From NCBI RefSeq assembly GCF_025567465.1, contig NZ_JAOQKI010000022.1, forward strand, positions 1 to 45,713: 45,713 nt of DNA, read 5' to 3'. Position 1 is the first letter of the stretch. Each line of letters begins with the position of its first letter. The notes under the pieces were generated by a model. The model saw nothing but the letters and a program-made list of their open reading frames with translations. It was not told the DNA's origin and did not search any database. The DNA comes from Roseburia_C amylophila (GTDB lineage Bacteria > Bacillota > Clostridia > Lachnospirales > Lachnospiraceae). Below, in pieces: positions 23,886 to 31,422 of the stretch. A program made the translations under genes and the position numbers.

Positions 23886-24890
23886 ATGAAGCGGTATGCA
23901 GTCTCTTTTATAACAATTATTATATTGCTGGTGGGATTAATTTTCTGGAATATTGGTTCTGGAAGTATTTCGATTTCCTGGGATGAACTTTGGAATATTT
24001 TACTGAAACAGACAGAAGAAGGTACTGCTTATCATATTATCTGGGATATCAGACTGCCACGGATTCTGGCTGCTGTCATGCTGGGGGGAGCATTGTCCAT
24101 TTCCGGATTTTTACTGCAGACCTTTTTTGGAAATCCAATTGCAGGTCCGTATGTGCTGGGAATTTCTTCCGGTGCCAAACTTATGGTAGCACTGGCAATG
24201 ATTTATCTTCTGGGAAGGGGAATTACAATCAGTTCTTTTGGAATGGTAGCAGCAGCCTTTGCCGGCTCACTTCTGGCAATGGGATTTGTACTTTTAATTT
24301 CCATGAAGGTACATAGAATGTCTCTTCTGATTGTATGCGGAATTCTAATCGGATATATCTGCTCGGCAATTACAGACATCTGTGTTACTTTTGCAGATGA
24401 TTCGAATATCGTAAATTTGCACAACTGGTCCCAGGGCAGCTTCTCCGGAATGAACTGGTCGAATATTCTGATGATATTTATCCTGACCTTGCTGTCCTTT
24501 CTTGCGGCAATGTTTCTTGCAAAGCCGATTGGTGCGTATCAGATGGGAGAGACTTATGCCAGAAATATGGGTGTTAATATAACTGTGCTCCGGGTAAGCC
24601 TGATTCTGTTATCCAGCTTATTGTCGGCTTGTGTAACAGCTTTTGCAGGACCGATTTCCTTTGTAGGAATTGCGGTGCCACATCTGATAAAATCTGCCAC
24701 AGGAACAGCAAAACCACTGGTGCTGATACCGGGCTGCTTTCTGGGGGGAGCGGTAGTGACACTGTTTTGTGATGGAATCGCAAGAACACTCTTTGCACCG
24801 ACAGAAGTAAGTATCAGTACCGTTACAGCGGTCTTTTTAGTTCCGGTGGTAATTGTAATGATGCTGCGCAGACAGGAGGAGCGGGGATGA
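23886..24890 (+). CDS. ABC importer permease (BtuC/FecCD type)
   Basis: The 334-residue polytopic membrane protein has the family landmarks IRLPRILAAVMLGGALSISG (about 50-69), QTFFGNPIAGPYVLGISSGA, the GAYQMGETYARNMGVN region that contacts the ATPase, and CVTAFAGPISFVGIAVPHLI near the end. Ten or so hydrophobic helices are visible. It forms the membrane channel with the binding protein before it and the ATPase after it; stop and start of the last pair overlap by four bases. Confidence 0.92.
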   Translation: MKRYAVSFITIIILLVGLIFWNIGSGSISISWDELWNILLKQTEEGTAYHIIWDIRLPRILAAVMLGGALSISGFLLQTFFGNPIAGPYVLGISSGAKLMVALAMIYLLGRGITISSFGMVAAAFAGSLLAMGFVLLISMKVHRMSLLIVCGILIGYICSAITDICVTFADDSNIVNLHNWSQGSFSGMNWSNILMIFILTLLSFLAAMFLAKPIGAYQMGETYARNMGVNITVLRVSLILLSSLLSACVTAFAGPISFVGIAVPHLIKSATGTAKPLVLIPGCFLGGAVVTLFCDGIARTLFAPTEVSISTVTAVFLVPVVIVMMLRRQEERG

Positions 24891-26053
24891 CAAAACAGAT
24901 GGCAGGAAAAGCAGAGTACACAGAGAAAGAACGCATGGCAGGAAAAATGAAATTTTCTGAAAGAAAACAGGGGCTTGTAACAGACAAATTCAAAGTTGGA
25001 TATGGAAAAAAGGTCATTCTTTCGAATGTTAATCTGATGGCAGAACCGGGAAGGGTATTGACGTTGATTGGCCCAAATGGTTCCGGTAAATCTACGATTC
25101 TAAAGAGTATTGTAAAGCAGTTGAAATCCCTTGGTGGTGTAGTATACCTGAACGGGAAAGCAACCTCGGAAATGAAAGAGGCAGAAATCGCAAAGAGCCT
25201 TTCCATGGTAATGACAGAGCATATTCATCCGGAACTGATGTCCTGCCGGGATGTGGTTGCAACCGGACGATATCCCTATACCGGAAGACTTGGAATTTTA
25301 GATAAGCAGGACTGGAAACTGGTGGATGAGGCAATTACCATGGTTCATGCGGAGGAGGTGGCAGAGCAGTCATTTACAAGAATCAGTGACGGACAAAGAC
25401 AGCGTGTTATGTTGGCGAGAGCCATCTGTCAGGATACAGCAATCCTGGTATTAGATGAACCTACCTCTTATCTGGATATCCGCTATAAGCTTGATATTTT
25501 AAACAGCATCCGGAAACTGGCAAGGGAACGGAATATAGCAGTAATTATGTCACTGCATGAACTTGACCTGGTACAGAAAGTATCGGATACGGTAGCCTGT
25601 GTAGATGGGACCACCGTCAGCCATATTGGACCACCGGAGGAAATCTTTCAGGGTTCGCTGGTACAGAAGCTTTATGGAATTGAGGAAAAGAACTTTGATT
25701 CCATGCTTGGAATCATGCAGATGCCGGGAAATAAAGCTGCCCCGAACGTATTCGTAATCGGAGGCGGTGGTGCTGCAATACCAACTTATTACAGATTGCA
25801 GAGAGAACATATTCCATTTGCAGCAGGAATCTTATTTGAAAATGACGTAGAATATCCTGTTGCAACGGCACTGGCATCAAAAGTCATTACTGCAAAAGCA
25901 TTTTATCCGATGGAAGAAGCACAGCTGGAAGAAGCAAAGAAAATACTTGCAGGCTGTGAAACCTGTATTTGCACCTGCGAGAATTTCGGACCTTATAATA
26001 TGTTAAATAAAGAACTGCGAAGCCTGGCAGAAGAACAGGGAAAATTGAAATAA
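24887..26053 (+). CDS. ABC importer ATPase with extra C-terminal domain (BtuD/FecE type)
   Basis: The 388-residue protein has Walker A GPNGSGKST (62-70), a signature read as RISDGQRQR (usual LSGGQ), Walker B ILVLDEPTSYLD and the switch histidine in MSLHELD. Normal proteins of this kind have 250-270 residues. From about 286 to 388 there is an added domain starting VFVIGGGGAAIPTYYRL, with FAAGILFENDVEYPVA and CETCICTCENFG, which looks like a small nucleotide-binding-type alpha/beta fold; its function is unknown to me. It closes the riboswitch-controlled unit. Confidence 0.9.
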   Translation: MTKQMAGKAEYTEKERMAGKMKFSERKQGLVTDKFKVGYGKKVILSNVNLMAEPGRVLTLIGPNGSGKSTILKSIVKQLKSLGGVVYLNGKATSEMKEAEIAKSLSMVMTEHIHPELMSCRDVVATGRYPYTGRLGILDKQDWKLVDEAITMVHAEEVAEQSFTRISDGQRQRVMLARAICQDTAILVLDEPTSYLDIRYKLDILNSIRKLARERNIAVIMSLHELDLVQKVSDTVACVDGTTVSHIGPPEEIFQGSLVQKLYGIEEKNFDSMLGIMQMPGNKAAPNVFVIGGGGAAIPTYYRLQREHIPFAAGILFENDVEYPVATALASKVITAKAFYPMEEAQLEEAKKILAGCETCICTCENFGPYNMLNKELRSLAEEQGKLK

Positions 26054-26071
26054 AGAAATTGGAATAAAAGA

Positions 26072-26114
26072 AAAGCCCGTGGAATCAAAGTTGTTTTATG
26101 ATTTCACGGGCTTT
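26072..26114. terminator. Bidirectional terminator between the importer and the chemotaxis gene
   Basis: A 16-bp stem (26072-26087 with 26099-26114, core AAAGCCCGTG/CACGGGCTTT) has A-rich sequence on the left and T on the right. It serves the two convergent genes. Confidence 0.85.
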
Positions 26115-26122
26115 GGTATATT

Positions 26123-27832
26123 TTACTGTTCAGTGTCTTCTGGTAAGATGAATTTTCCAACAAGTTCATCTAAGGAAGTTGCCTGTGCAGATAACTCCTG
26201 GCTGGTAGCAGAGGTCTCTTCTGCGGATGCGGAGTTGGACTGAACTACCTCAGAAATCTGGTTTACACCCTGTTCTGCCTGATCCATGGCATTTGCCTGA
26301 GTCTTAGCAACATCACTGATGTGCTTGGAAGATTCTGCAATCTGCTGGATACCATTTACAACGTTTCCGATAGATTCAGCAGCATGGTCTGCAGCAGCAT
26401 TACCTTCAGCAATCTCCTGAAGGGCACCTTCGATTAAGTCTCTGGTATCTACAGCAGATTTGGTTGTCTGCTCTGCAAGCTGACGAATCTGGTCAGCAAC
26501 AACGGCGAATCCACGTCCTGCTTCGCCGGCTCTTGCAGCCTCGATAGAAGCATTCAGAGAAAGTAAGTTGGTCTGGGAAGCAATATCTTCGATTTCAGAA
26601 ATAATATTTCCAATCTTCTTAGAAGTTTCATCAATACGTGCCATAGCATCAACCATGGCTTTCATTTCAGCACTGCTGTCTTCTGCTTCAGCAGCATACT
26701 GCTTTGCCTGATCATAAGCAATCTGAGCCTGATCAGCGGACTGTTCAATATTACTTGTAATATCAGTGATTGTTGCCTGAAGCTGTTGTACGGCACCGGC
26801 CTGCTCAGTAGCACCTTCTGCCATACTCTGGGAAGATTCTGCAAGGTTCATGGAACCGGCAGAAACCTGGGAAGAAGCTTCTCCAATCATCTGGATAGTA
26901 TGTACCATTGCATCACGCATGCCACGCATTGCGGTCAGTAACTGTTCGAAGTCACCGACATATTTGTCGGAATGCTCGGACTGAATGGTGTAATCACCAT
27001 TTGCCATGCCCTCCATCAGAACACCTACATCAGTGATGACTGCGTTCAGTGTTTCAGCCATTTCAGTAGAAGTGGCTGCAATACTTGCAACTTCATCGTT
27101 GGATTTCACCTCCGGGAAAGGGTCATGTAAATTACCCTGTGCAAAAGTGCTAAGACGATTCTCCAGTGCGACTAAAGGTTTTGAAATTCCCTTTGCAATG
27201 GAAACTCCCATCTTGGAAGAAACAAGGATGGATACAATAATAATTACAGCAATGATAATGATAAAAATAAGGGTAACAACAGAAAGTGTATCTGCTAAAT
27301 GATCTCCTTCTGTTACTTTGGTATTCATCAAGTCCCTCATTCCGGAATAGATTTCGTCATATAATGGGGCTACTTCATCAATCATTATATTCTGGGCTTT
27401 TGCACTCTGACCCGGGTCGGTTGTTTTGCCGGTATCAATTGCTTTCTGCTCAGTAGTCCAGTAATCTTCCAGCTTGGCATCAATGGAATCATAGATTTCC
27501 TGCTCTTTGCTGGTGGTAGTAACTTCATCTACAATTTCCCAATACTGTTCAAAAGTGGCCTTTCTTTCGTCATGGGTATCGGACATCTGACTAATCAGAC
27601 TGTCATCATCATATCCGACAATAGCACGGGTGGCAGATCTGGTATCGGTAAAGGCAACCAATGCTTTGCCGATGTCACCCTGTGAAAAACCATAATTGTT
27701 CAGGGCATTCTTATACAGAGTCATGGTTACAATCAGCATAACCACACCAAGGACGGCTGCGATGGAGCAGGTTGTCACGATAATACGGAATGCCTTCCCC
27801 AGACGGTTTCTAATTTTAAGATTCTCAAACAT
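26123..27832 (-). CDS. Methyl-accepting chemotaxis protein
   Basis: This 569-residue receptor has membrane helices at about 17-39 and 186-208 around a four-helix-bundle type sensor domain, then a HAMP domain (from about 209) and the cytoplasmic signalling hairpin whose tip reads IASQTNLLSLNASIEAARAG, the contact region for CheA/CheW. Many Q/E/A sites for methylation flank the tip. It reports an unknown ligand to the flagellar motor, so the organism is probably motile. No other chemotaxis gene is near; it is a lone gene with its own promoter and terminator. Confidence 0.95.
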   Translation of the reverse strand: MFENLKIRNRLGKAFRIIVTTCSIAAVLGVVMLIVTMTLYKNALNNYGFSQGDIGKALVAFTDTRSATRAIVGYDDDSLISQMSDTHDERKATFEQYWEIVDEVTTTSKEQEIYDSIDAKLEDYWTTEQKAIDTGKTTDPGQSAKAQNIMIDEVAPLYDEIYSGMRDLMNTKVTEGDHLADTLSVVTLIFIIIIAVIIIVSILVSSKMGVSIAKGISKPLVALENRLSTFAQGNLHDPFPEVKSNDEVASIAATSTEMAETLNAVITDVGVLMEGMANGDYTIQSEHSDKYVGDFEQLLTAMRGMRDAMVHTIQMIGEASSQVSAGSMNLAESSQSMAEGATEQAGAVQQLQATITDITSNIEQSADQAQIAYDQAKQYAAEAEDSSAEMKAMVDAMARIDETSKKIGNIISEIEDIASQTNLLSLNASIEAARAGEAGRGFAVVADQIRQLAEQTTKSAVDTRDLIEGALQEIAEGNAAADHAAESIGNVVNGIQQIAESSKHISDVAKTQANAMDQAEQGVNQISEVVQSNSASAEETSATSQELSAQATSLDELVGKFILPEDTEQ

Positions 27833-27851
27833 AACGTTCCTCCTTCGTTAT
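27831..27851 (-). promoter_or_regulatory. Hairpin holding the chemotaxis gene's ribosome binding site
   Basis: On the mRNA, ATAACG and CGTTAT (27846-27851 and 27831-27836) can pair around the nine-base loop AAGGAGGAA, which is the ribosome binding site; the last two stem bases are the first two bases of the ATG. A second ATAACG lies further upstream in the leader (complement of 27878-27883) and could compete. A role in translation control is an inference. Confidence 0.45.
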
Positions 27852-27925
27852 ATACAATGGCACTATGGCACCAATTGCGTTATGCAACAGTAAAAGTAAA
27901 AGCGAAAATCTAAATATTTATCATA

Positions 27926-27954
27926 ATTTTACTACTTTATGGGAAATATGTCAA
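27926..27954 (-). promoter_or_regulatory. Promoter of the chemotaxis receptor gene
   Basis: On the minus strand TTGACA (27949-27954) and TAAAAT (27926-27931) are 17 bases apart. The leader is about 85 bases. The strong housekeeping-type boxes suggest it does not need the motility sigma factor. Confidence 0.7.
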
Positions 27955-28020
27955 AAAATATTCAGATAATAAGTGACTTGGAAACTGATTATTCCTCAAA
28001 TTTGTTTAAACATATGAAAA

Positions 28021-28049
28021 TTGACATTTTTCCGGTGAACCGCTAAAAT
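28021..28049 (+). promoter_or_regulatory. Promoter of the histidine phosphatase gene
   Basis: TTGACA (28021-28026) and TAAAAT (28044-28049) are separated by 17 bases, about 40 bases before the start codon at 28089. Confidence 0.75.
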
Positions 28050-28088
28050 GACGAAGAATATAAATAAGGCATTAAGGGAGAAAACAGT

Positions 28089-28622
28089 ATGGGATGCGTA
28101 TATTTTGTCCGGCACGGACAGACCATATGGAATGTAGAAAATAGGATATGTGGTGCAACAGATATTGCACTGACTGAGCTTGGACATAAGCAGGCAATTG
28201 AGACCGGAAAGAAAATATTAGAAGAAGGCATAAAGGCGGATGAAATATTATATTCCCCATTAATCCGGGCAAAAGATACTGCATTGCATATTTCAGAAAT
28301 TACCGGAATTCCGGCAAGGGAAGAGCTTCGTTTAAAGGAGCAGAACTTTGGCAGATTTGAATCCACACCGCGGGATGGAGCAGAATTTAAGATTGCAAAG
28401 GGACAGTTTATCACCCGCTATGACGGCGGAGAATCTATGCTGCATCTGGCACAGAGAATTTACAATCTTCTGGATGAAGTAACTGCTTCCGATAAGACTT
28501 ATATTCTGGTGGCACACAATGGCATATCAAGAGTTGTGCAGTCCTATTTTTATGAAATGACCAATGAAGAATATGCTGCATTTGGCGTGAAGAACTGTGC
28601 CATATTAAAATATGAATTCTAA
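28089..28622 (+). CDS. Histidine phosphatase family protein
   Basis: This 177-residue protein has the phosphohistidine motif FVRHGQT (H9), SPLIRAKDTA, E-x-NFGRFES and VAHNGISR with the second histidine. The branch includes phosphoglycerate mutase-like and alpha-ribazole phosphatase-like enzymes; the substrate cannot be told from the sequence. It is separate from the cob operon and from its cobC. AAGGGAG precedes the ATG. The next small gene follows 23 bases later. Confidence 0.88.
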   Translation: MGCVYFVRHGQTIWNVENRICGATDIALTELGHKQAIETGKKILEEGIKADEILYSPLIRAKDTALHISEITGIPAREELRLKEQNFGRFESTPRDGAEFKIAKGQFITRYDGGESMLHLAQRIYNLLDEVTASDKTYILVAHNGISRVVQSYFYEMTNEEYAAFGVKNCAILKYEF

Positions 28623-28645
28623 GAGACGAAGGGCAGGAATGGAAA

Positions 28646-28933
28646 ATGAAACCGAAGTCGGAAAAGAGTATAGAGCTTTATCATATCATGACAGAGCGGG
28701 GGTATCCGGAAGAATTCTGTGATGTCATTACCCGGAATCTGAATACGGATTTTACGGCACAGAGGATGCTGTGGTATTTATCACACTATGAATATCTGCC
28801 GGAGGGTGAAATCGTAGATGAGATGCTTGCCATTTTAAGTGACCGGAATGCGATTATGCAGAAAAAAGAATTAGAAAAAACCAATGCTGCATGGAATGAA
28901 TTCCTACAGCATGGTTTTGAGGAAGAAGACTAG
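28646..28933 (+). CDS. Small conserved-looking protein of unknown function
   Basis: This 95-residue, acidic, helical protein includes MTERGYPEEFCDVITRNLNT and QRMLWYLSHYEYLPEGEIVDEML. I recognise no domain. AGGAATGG lies before the ATG at normal spacing, codon use matches its neighbours, and it follows the phosphatase gene closely, so it is likely real and cotranscribed. Its 3' end overlaps the antisense AEC remnant by 30 bases. Confidence 0.65.
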   Translation: MKPKSEKSIELYHIMTERGYPEEFCDVITRNLNTDFTAQRMLWYLSHYEYLPEGEIVDEMLAILSDRNAIMQKKELEKTNAAWNEFLQHGFEEED

Positions 28934-29258
28934 CGGAATCGTAAAGACGGAGCAAAGTGTCATGACAAAGCAGGTCTTAGAAGCAAATTCCGCATCGGAA
29001 TGGTAGTTTTCTGCCATCATCGGAATGGCGGACATGGCTGGCATACATGCCATCAGGGTAAGAATGGTTGTTTCGGTCGGAGTAAGGAAATGTGATACCA
29101 CGGCTGCAATACCAACCGGAATCAGAATTATTTTGACAATTACCAGAAAGAAATAATCATAAATAAAGTCGGGATTCTTTAAGGAAATATAAGAAAGAGT
29201 TGCACCCAGGAAAATCAGCGCAAGACTGAAGCTTACATTTCCAACAGAGGTAATTGTA
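28904..29258 (-). pseudogene. C-terminal fragment of an auxin efflux carrier (AEC) family transporter
   Basis: On the minus strand about 117 residues can be read without interruption from 29258 to the stop at 28904: ITSVGNVSFSLALIFLGATL, then KIILIPVGIAAVV, MPAMSAIPMMAENY and TLCSVFTIPLVFFL. These are the last membrane helices of AEC-type permeases (normally 300-320 residues in 10 helices). The N-terminal two thirds are missing; the reading is cut where an unrelated aminotransferase fragment begins on the other strand. Confidence 0.75.
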
Positions 29259-29610
29259 TGTTATTCCGGCAGCTTTTCCAAGGTTGTGGCACCGGGGCTT
29301 CGTGTGGGATTTATGATTGCCAACAAGAAGATTATAGAACGTGGAACACTGTTAAAACAGTTTACCGATGTACATACAAATATTCTTGCACAGATGATTG
29401 TTTATGAGTATTATAAGAATTATGATATTAAGAAACATATTGCAGAGGTATCCGCTTTCTATGCGAAAAAGAGCGAATATATGTGCAAATTAATCAGGGA
29501 AAAGCTTCCAAAGGAGATAAAGTGTATTGAGCCGGATGGCGGAATGTTTGTATGGTATACCGATACCTCTGGTAAGATTAACATAGCTTGTCACATATTG
29601 GTTATGAGAA
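29259..29610 (+). pseudogene. Fragment of a PLP-dependent (class I/MocR-type) aminotransferase
   Basis: The plus strand reads YSGSFSKVVAPGLRVGFM, which holds the PLP-binding lysine, then continues to IKCIEPDGGMFVWYTDTSG. This is the second half of the large domain and part of the small domain of enzymes related to 2-aminoadipate/aromatic aminotransferases. The first 230 or so residues are missing at the 29258 breakpoint, and after about 29565 the frame loses similarity and stops at 29627. It cannot encode an active enzyme. Confidence 0.75.
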
Positions 29611-29643
29611 AAGCTTTGGCTTTCTGAAAAATGAGGTTCTTTC

Positions 29644-29672
29644 TTGTACTTTTATTCATAATAAGGTATACT
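29644..29672 (+). promoter_or_regulatory. Promoter of thrH
   Basis: TTGTAC (29644-29649) and TATACT (29667-29672) are spaced by 17 bases, about 50 bases before the start codon. Confidence 0.65.
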
Positions 29673-29721
29673 TTAGGGAAGTAATTTGTTGAATTAAATA
29701 TGTTTGTATGGAGGATTAATT

Positions 29722-30327
29722 ATGGACATGAACATTGTATGCCTTGATCTGGAAGGAGTATTGGTACCGGAGATCTGGATTGCATTTGCAGAAACAAGCG
29801 GAATCCCTGAATTAAAGAGAACTACAAGAGACGAACCGGATTACAATAAATTGATGAAATGGAGACTTGGCATCTTAAAAGAACATGGACTTGGATTAAA
29901 AGAAATTCAGGAAACCATCGCAAAAATTGACCCGATGCCGGGAGCAAAAGAGTTCTTAGATGAACTTCGTTCCATGACACAGGTTATCATCATCAGTGAT
30001 ACCTTTACCCAGTTTGCAGGACCTCTGATGAAGAAATTAGGCTGGCCTACCATTTTCTGTAATTCTCTGGAGGTGGCAGAGGACGGTGAGATTACCGGAT
30101 TTAAGATGAGAATTGAAAATTCCAAGCTGACTACAGTAAAAGCATTACAGTCCATTGGTTATGAGACGATTGCCAGCGGAGACAGCCACAATGACCTTGG
30201 AATGATTGAGGCAAGTAAAGCAGGATTCTTATTCCGCAGCACCGAGCAGATTAAGAAAGACCATCCGGAACTGCCTGCATTTGAGACTTATGATGAGTTA
30301 ATGGAAGCAATCAAGAAGGCTTTTTAA
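29722..30327 (+). CDS. thrH: Phosphoserine phosphatase / homoserine phosphotransferase ThrH
   Basis: This 201-residue HAD-superfamily enzyme begins IVCLDLEGVLVPEIWIAFAE; the nucleophile motif D-x-E-G (D9, E11) instead of D-x-D is the mark of ThrH. Later motifs are IIISDTF, KLTTVKAL (conserved lysine) and SGDSHNDLGM (second metal motif). ThrH dephosphorylates phosphoserine and can pass the phosphate to homoserine. The start at 29722 has GGAGG at 29710-29714. The next gene starts two bases after the stop, so both are one transcript. Confidence 0.92.
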   Translation: MDMNIVCLDLEGVLVPEIWIAFAETSGIPELKRTTRDEPDYNKLMKWRLGILKEHGLGLKEIQETIAKIDPMPGAKEFLDELRSMTQVIIISDTFTQFAGPLMKKLGWPTIFCNSLEVAEDGEITGFKMRIENSKLTTVKALQSIGYETIASGDSHNDLGMIEASKAGFLFRSTEQIKKDHPELPAFETYDELMEAIKKAF

Positions 30328-30329
30328 TT

Positions 30330-31385
30330 ATGGCAGAGGAAAACCAGACAACCCACAAACGCAGGGTGCGTTACAGTGGAAAATATCCGAAGAAATTTGA
30401 AGAAAAATATAAAGAACTTCAGCCGGAAAAATATAAAGATACGATTGAGCATGTAATAAAAAAAGGAAACACACCTGCCGGAATGCATATTTCCATAATG
30501 GTAAATGAAATTCTGGATTTCTTAAAAATCCAACCGGGAGAAACAGGCTTTGATGCGACCTTGGGATATGGCGGTCATACGAAAGCCATGCTGCAGTGCT
30601 TAAACGGGCAGGGACACATCTATGCAACGGATGTAGACCCGGAGGAATCAGCCAGGACAAGAAAGCGGTTAGAAGAGGCCGGTTTTGGAGAAGATATTCT
30701 GACAATACGATTACAGAATTTCTGTACGATAGATGAAATTGCAAAAGAAGCCGGTGGATTTGATTTTATTCTTGCGGACCTGGGTGTATCTTCCATGCAG
30801 ATTGATAATCCGAAGCGTGGATTTTCTTTTAAAGTGGATGGCCCACTGGATTTACGGCTGAACCAGGAAGCCGGAATCAGTGCAGCAGAACGCCTGGCTG
30901 CCATTACAAAGGATGAACTGGCGGGAATGCTTTATGAAAATTCGGATGAGCCATACTGTGAAGAACTGGCAAAAGCGATTACCGATGAGATTCGAAAAGG
31001 CAACCGGATTGATACCACCACAAAGTTAAGGAATATCATTGAAAAGACGCTTGATTTTCTACCGGAAAAAGAGAAAAAGGATACGATAAAAAAGACCTGC
31101 CAACGAACCTTCCAGGCACTTCGTATTGATGTGAACCGTGAATTTGAAGTGCTGTATGAATTCATGGAGAAACTGCCGGATGCATTGAAACCGGGCGGAA
31201 GAGCCGCAATTTTAACTTTCCATTCCGGCGAAGACAAGTTAGTAAAGAAAGCATTAAAAGAAGGCTATCGGGCAGGCATTTATGCCGATTATGCCAAAGA
31301 TGTAATCCGCCCATCTGCACAGGAGTGTGCGCAGAACGGACGGGCACGTTCTACTAAGATGCGCTGGGCAATTAAGGCAGAGTAG
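30330..31385 (+). CDS. RsmH-like 16S rRNA (cytosine-N4) methyltransferase paralogue
   Basis: This 351-residue protein is related to RsmH (MraW), which methylates C1402 of 16S rRNA with S-adenosylmethionine. It shows GFDATLGYGGHTKAML (SAM loop), ADLGVSSMQIDNPKRGFSF, DGPLDLRLN, RTFQALRIDVNREFEVL and AILTFHSGEDKLVKKAL, all family blocks. It has a basic N-terminal extension of about 50 residues. It is not in a cell-division (dcw) gene cluster, where the main rsmH lies, so it is probably a second copy with a possibly different target. It is cotranscribed with thrH. Confidence 0.85.
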   Translation: MAEENQTTHKRRVRYSGKYPKKFEEKYKELQPEKYKDTIEHVIKKGNTPAGMHISIMVNEILDFLKIQPGETGFDATLGYGGHTKAMLQCLNGQGHIYATDVDPEESARTRKRLEEAGFGEDILTIRLQNFCTIDEIAKEAGGFDFILADLGVSSMQIDNPKRGFSFKVDGPLDLRLNQEAGISAAERLAAITKDELAGMLYENSDEPYCEELAKAITDEIRKGNRIDTTTKLRNIIEKTLDFLPEKEKKDTIKKTCQRTFQALRIDVNREFEVLYEFMEKLPDALKPGGRAAILTFHSGEDKLVKKALKEGYRAGIYADYAKDVIRPSAQECAQNGRARSTKMRWAIKAE

Positions 31386-31422
31386 GTTATTTTGAAAATA
31401 CAATGAGATGGAGACGAAAACA

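Noticed and set aside
27833..28088. Possible RNA gene in the divergent region between the chemotaxis and phosphatase genes
   Set aside because: The stretch is explained by two strong divergent promoters and a leader; no tRNA or known RNA fold was seen. No tRNA or rRNA genes were recognised anywhere in the window, though this was judged by eye only.
28089..28622. Calling this histidine phosphatase a second cobC
   Set aside because: The motifs are common to the whole family and the gene is outside the cob operon without riboswitch or corrinoid neighbours.
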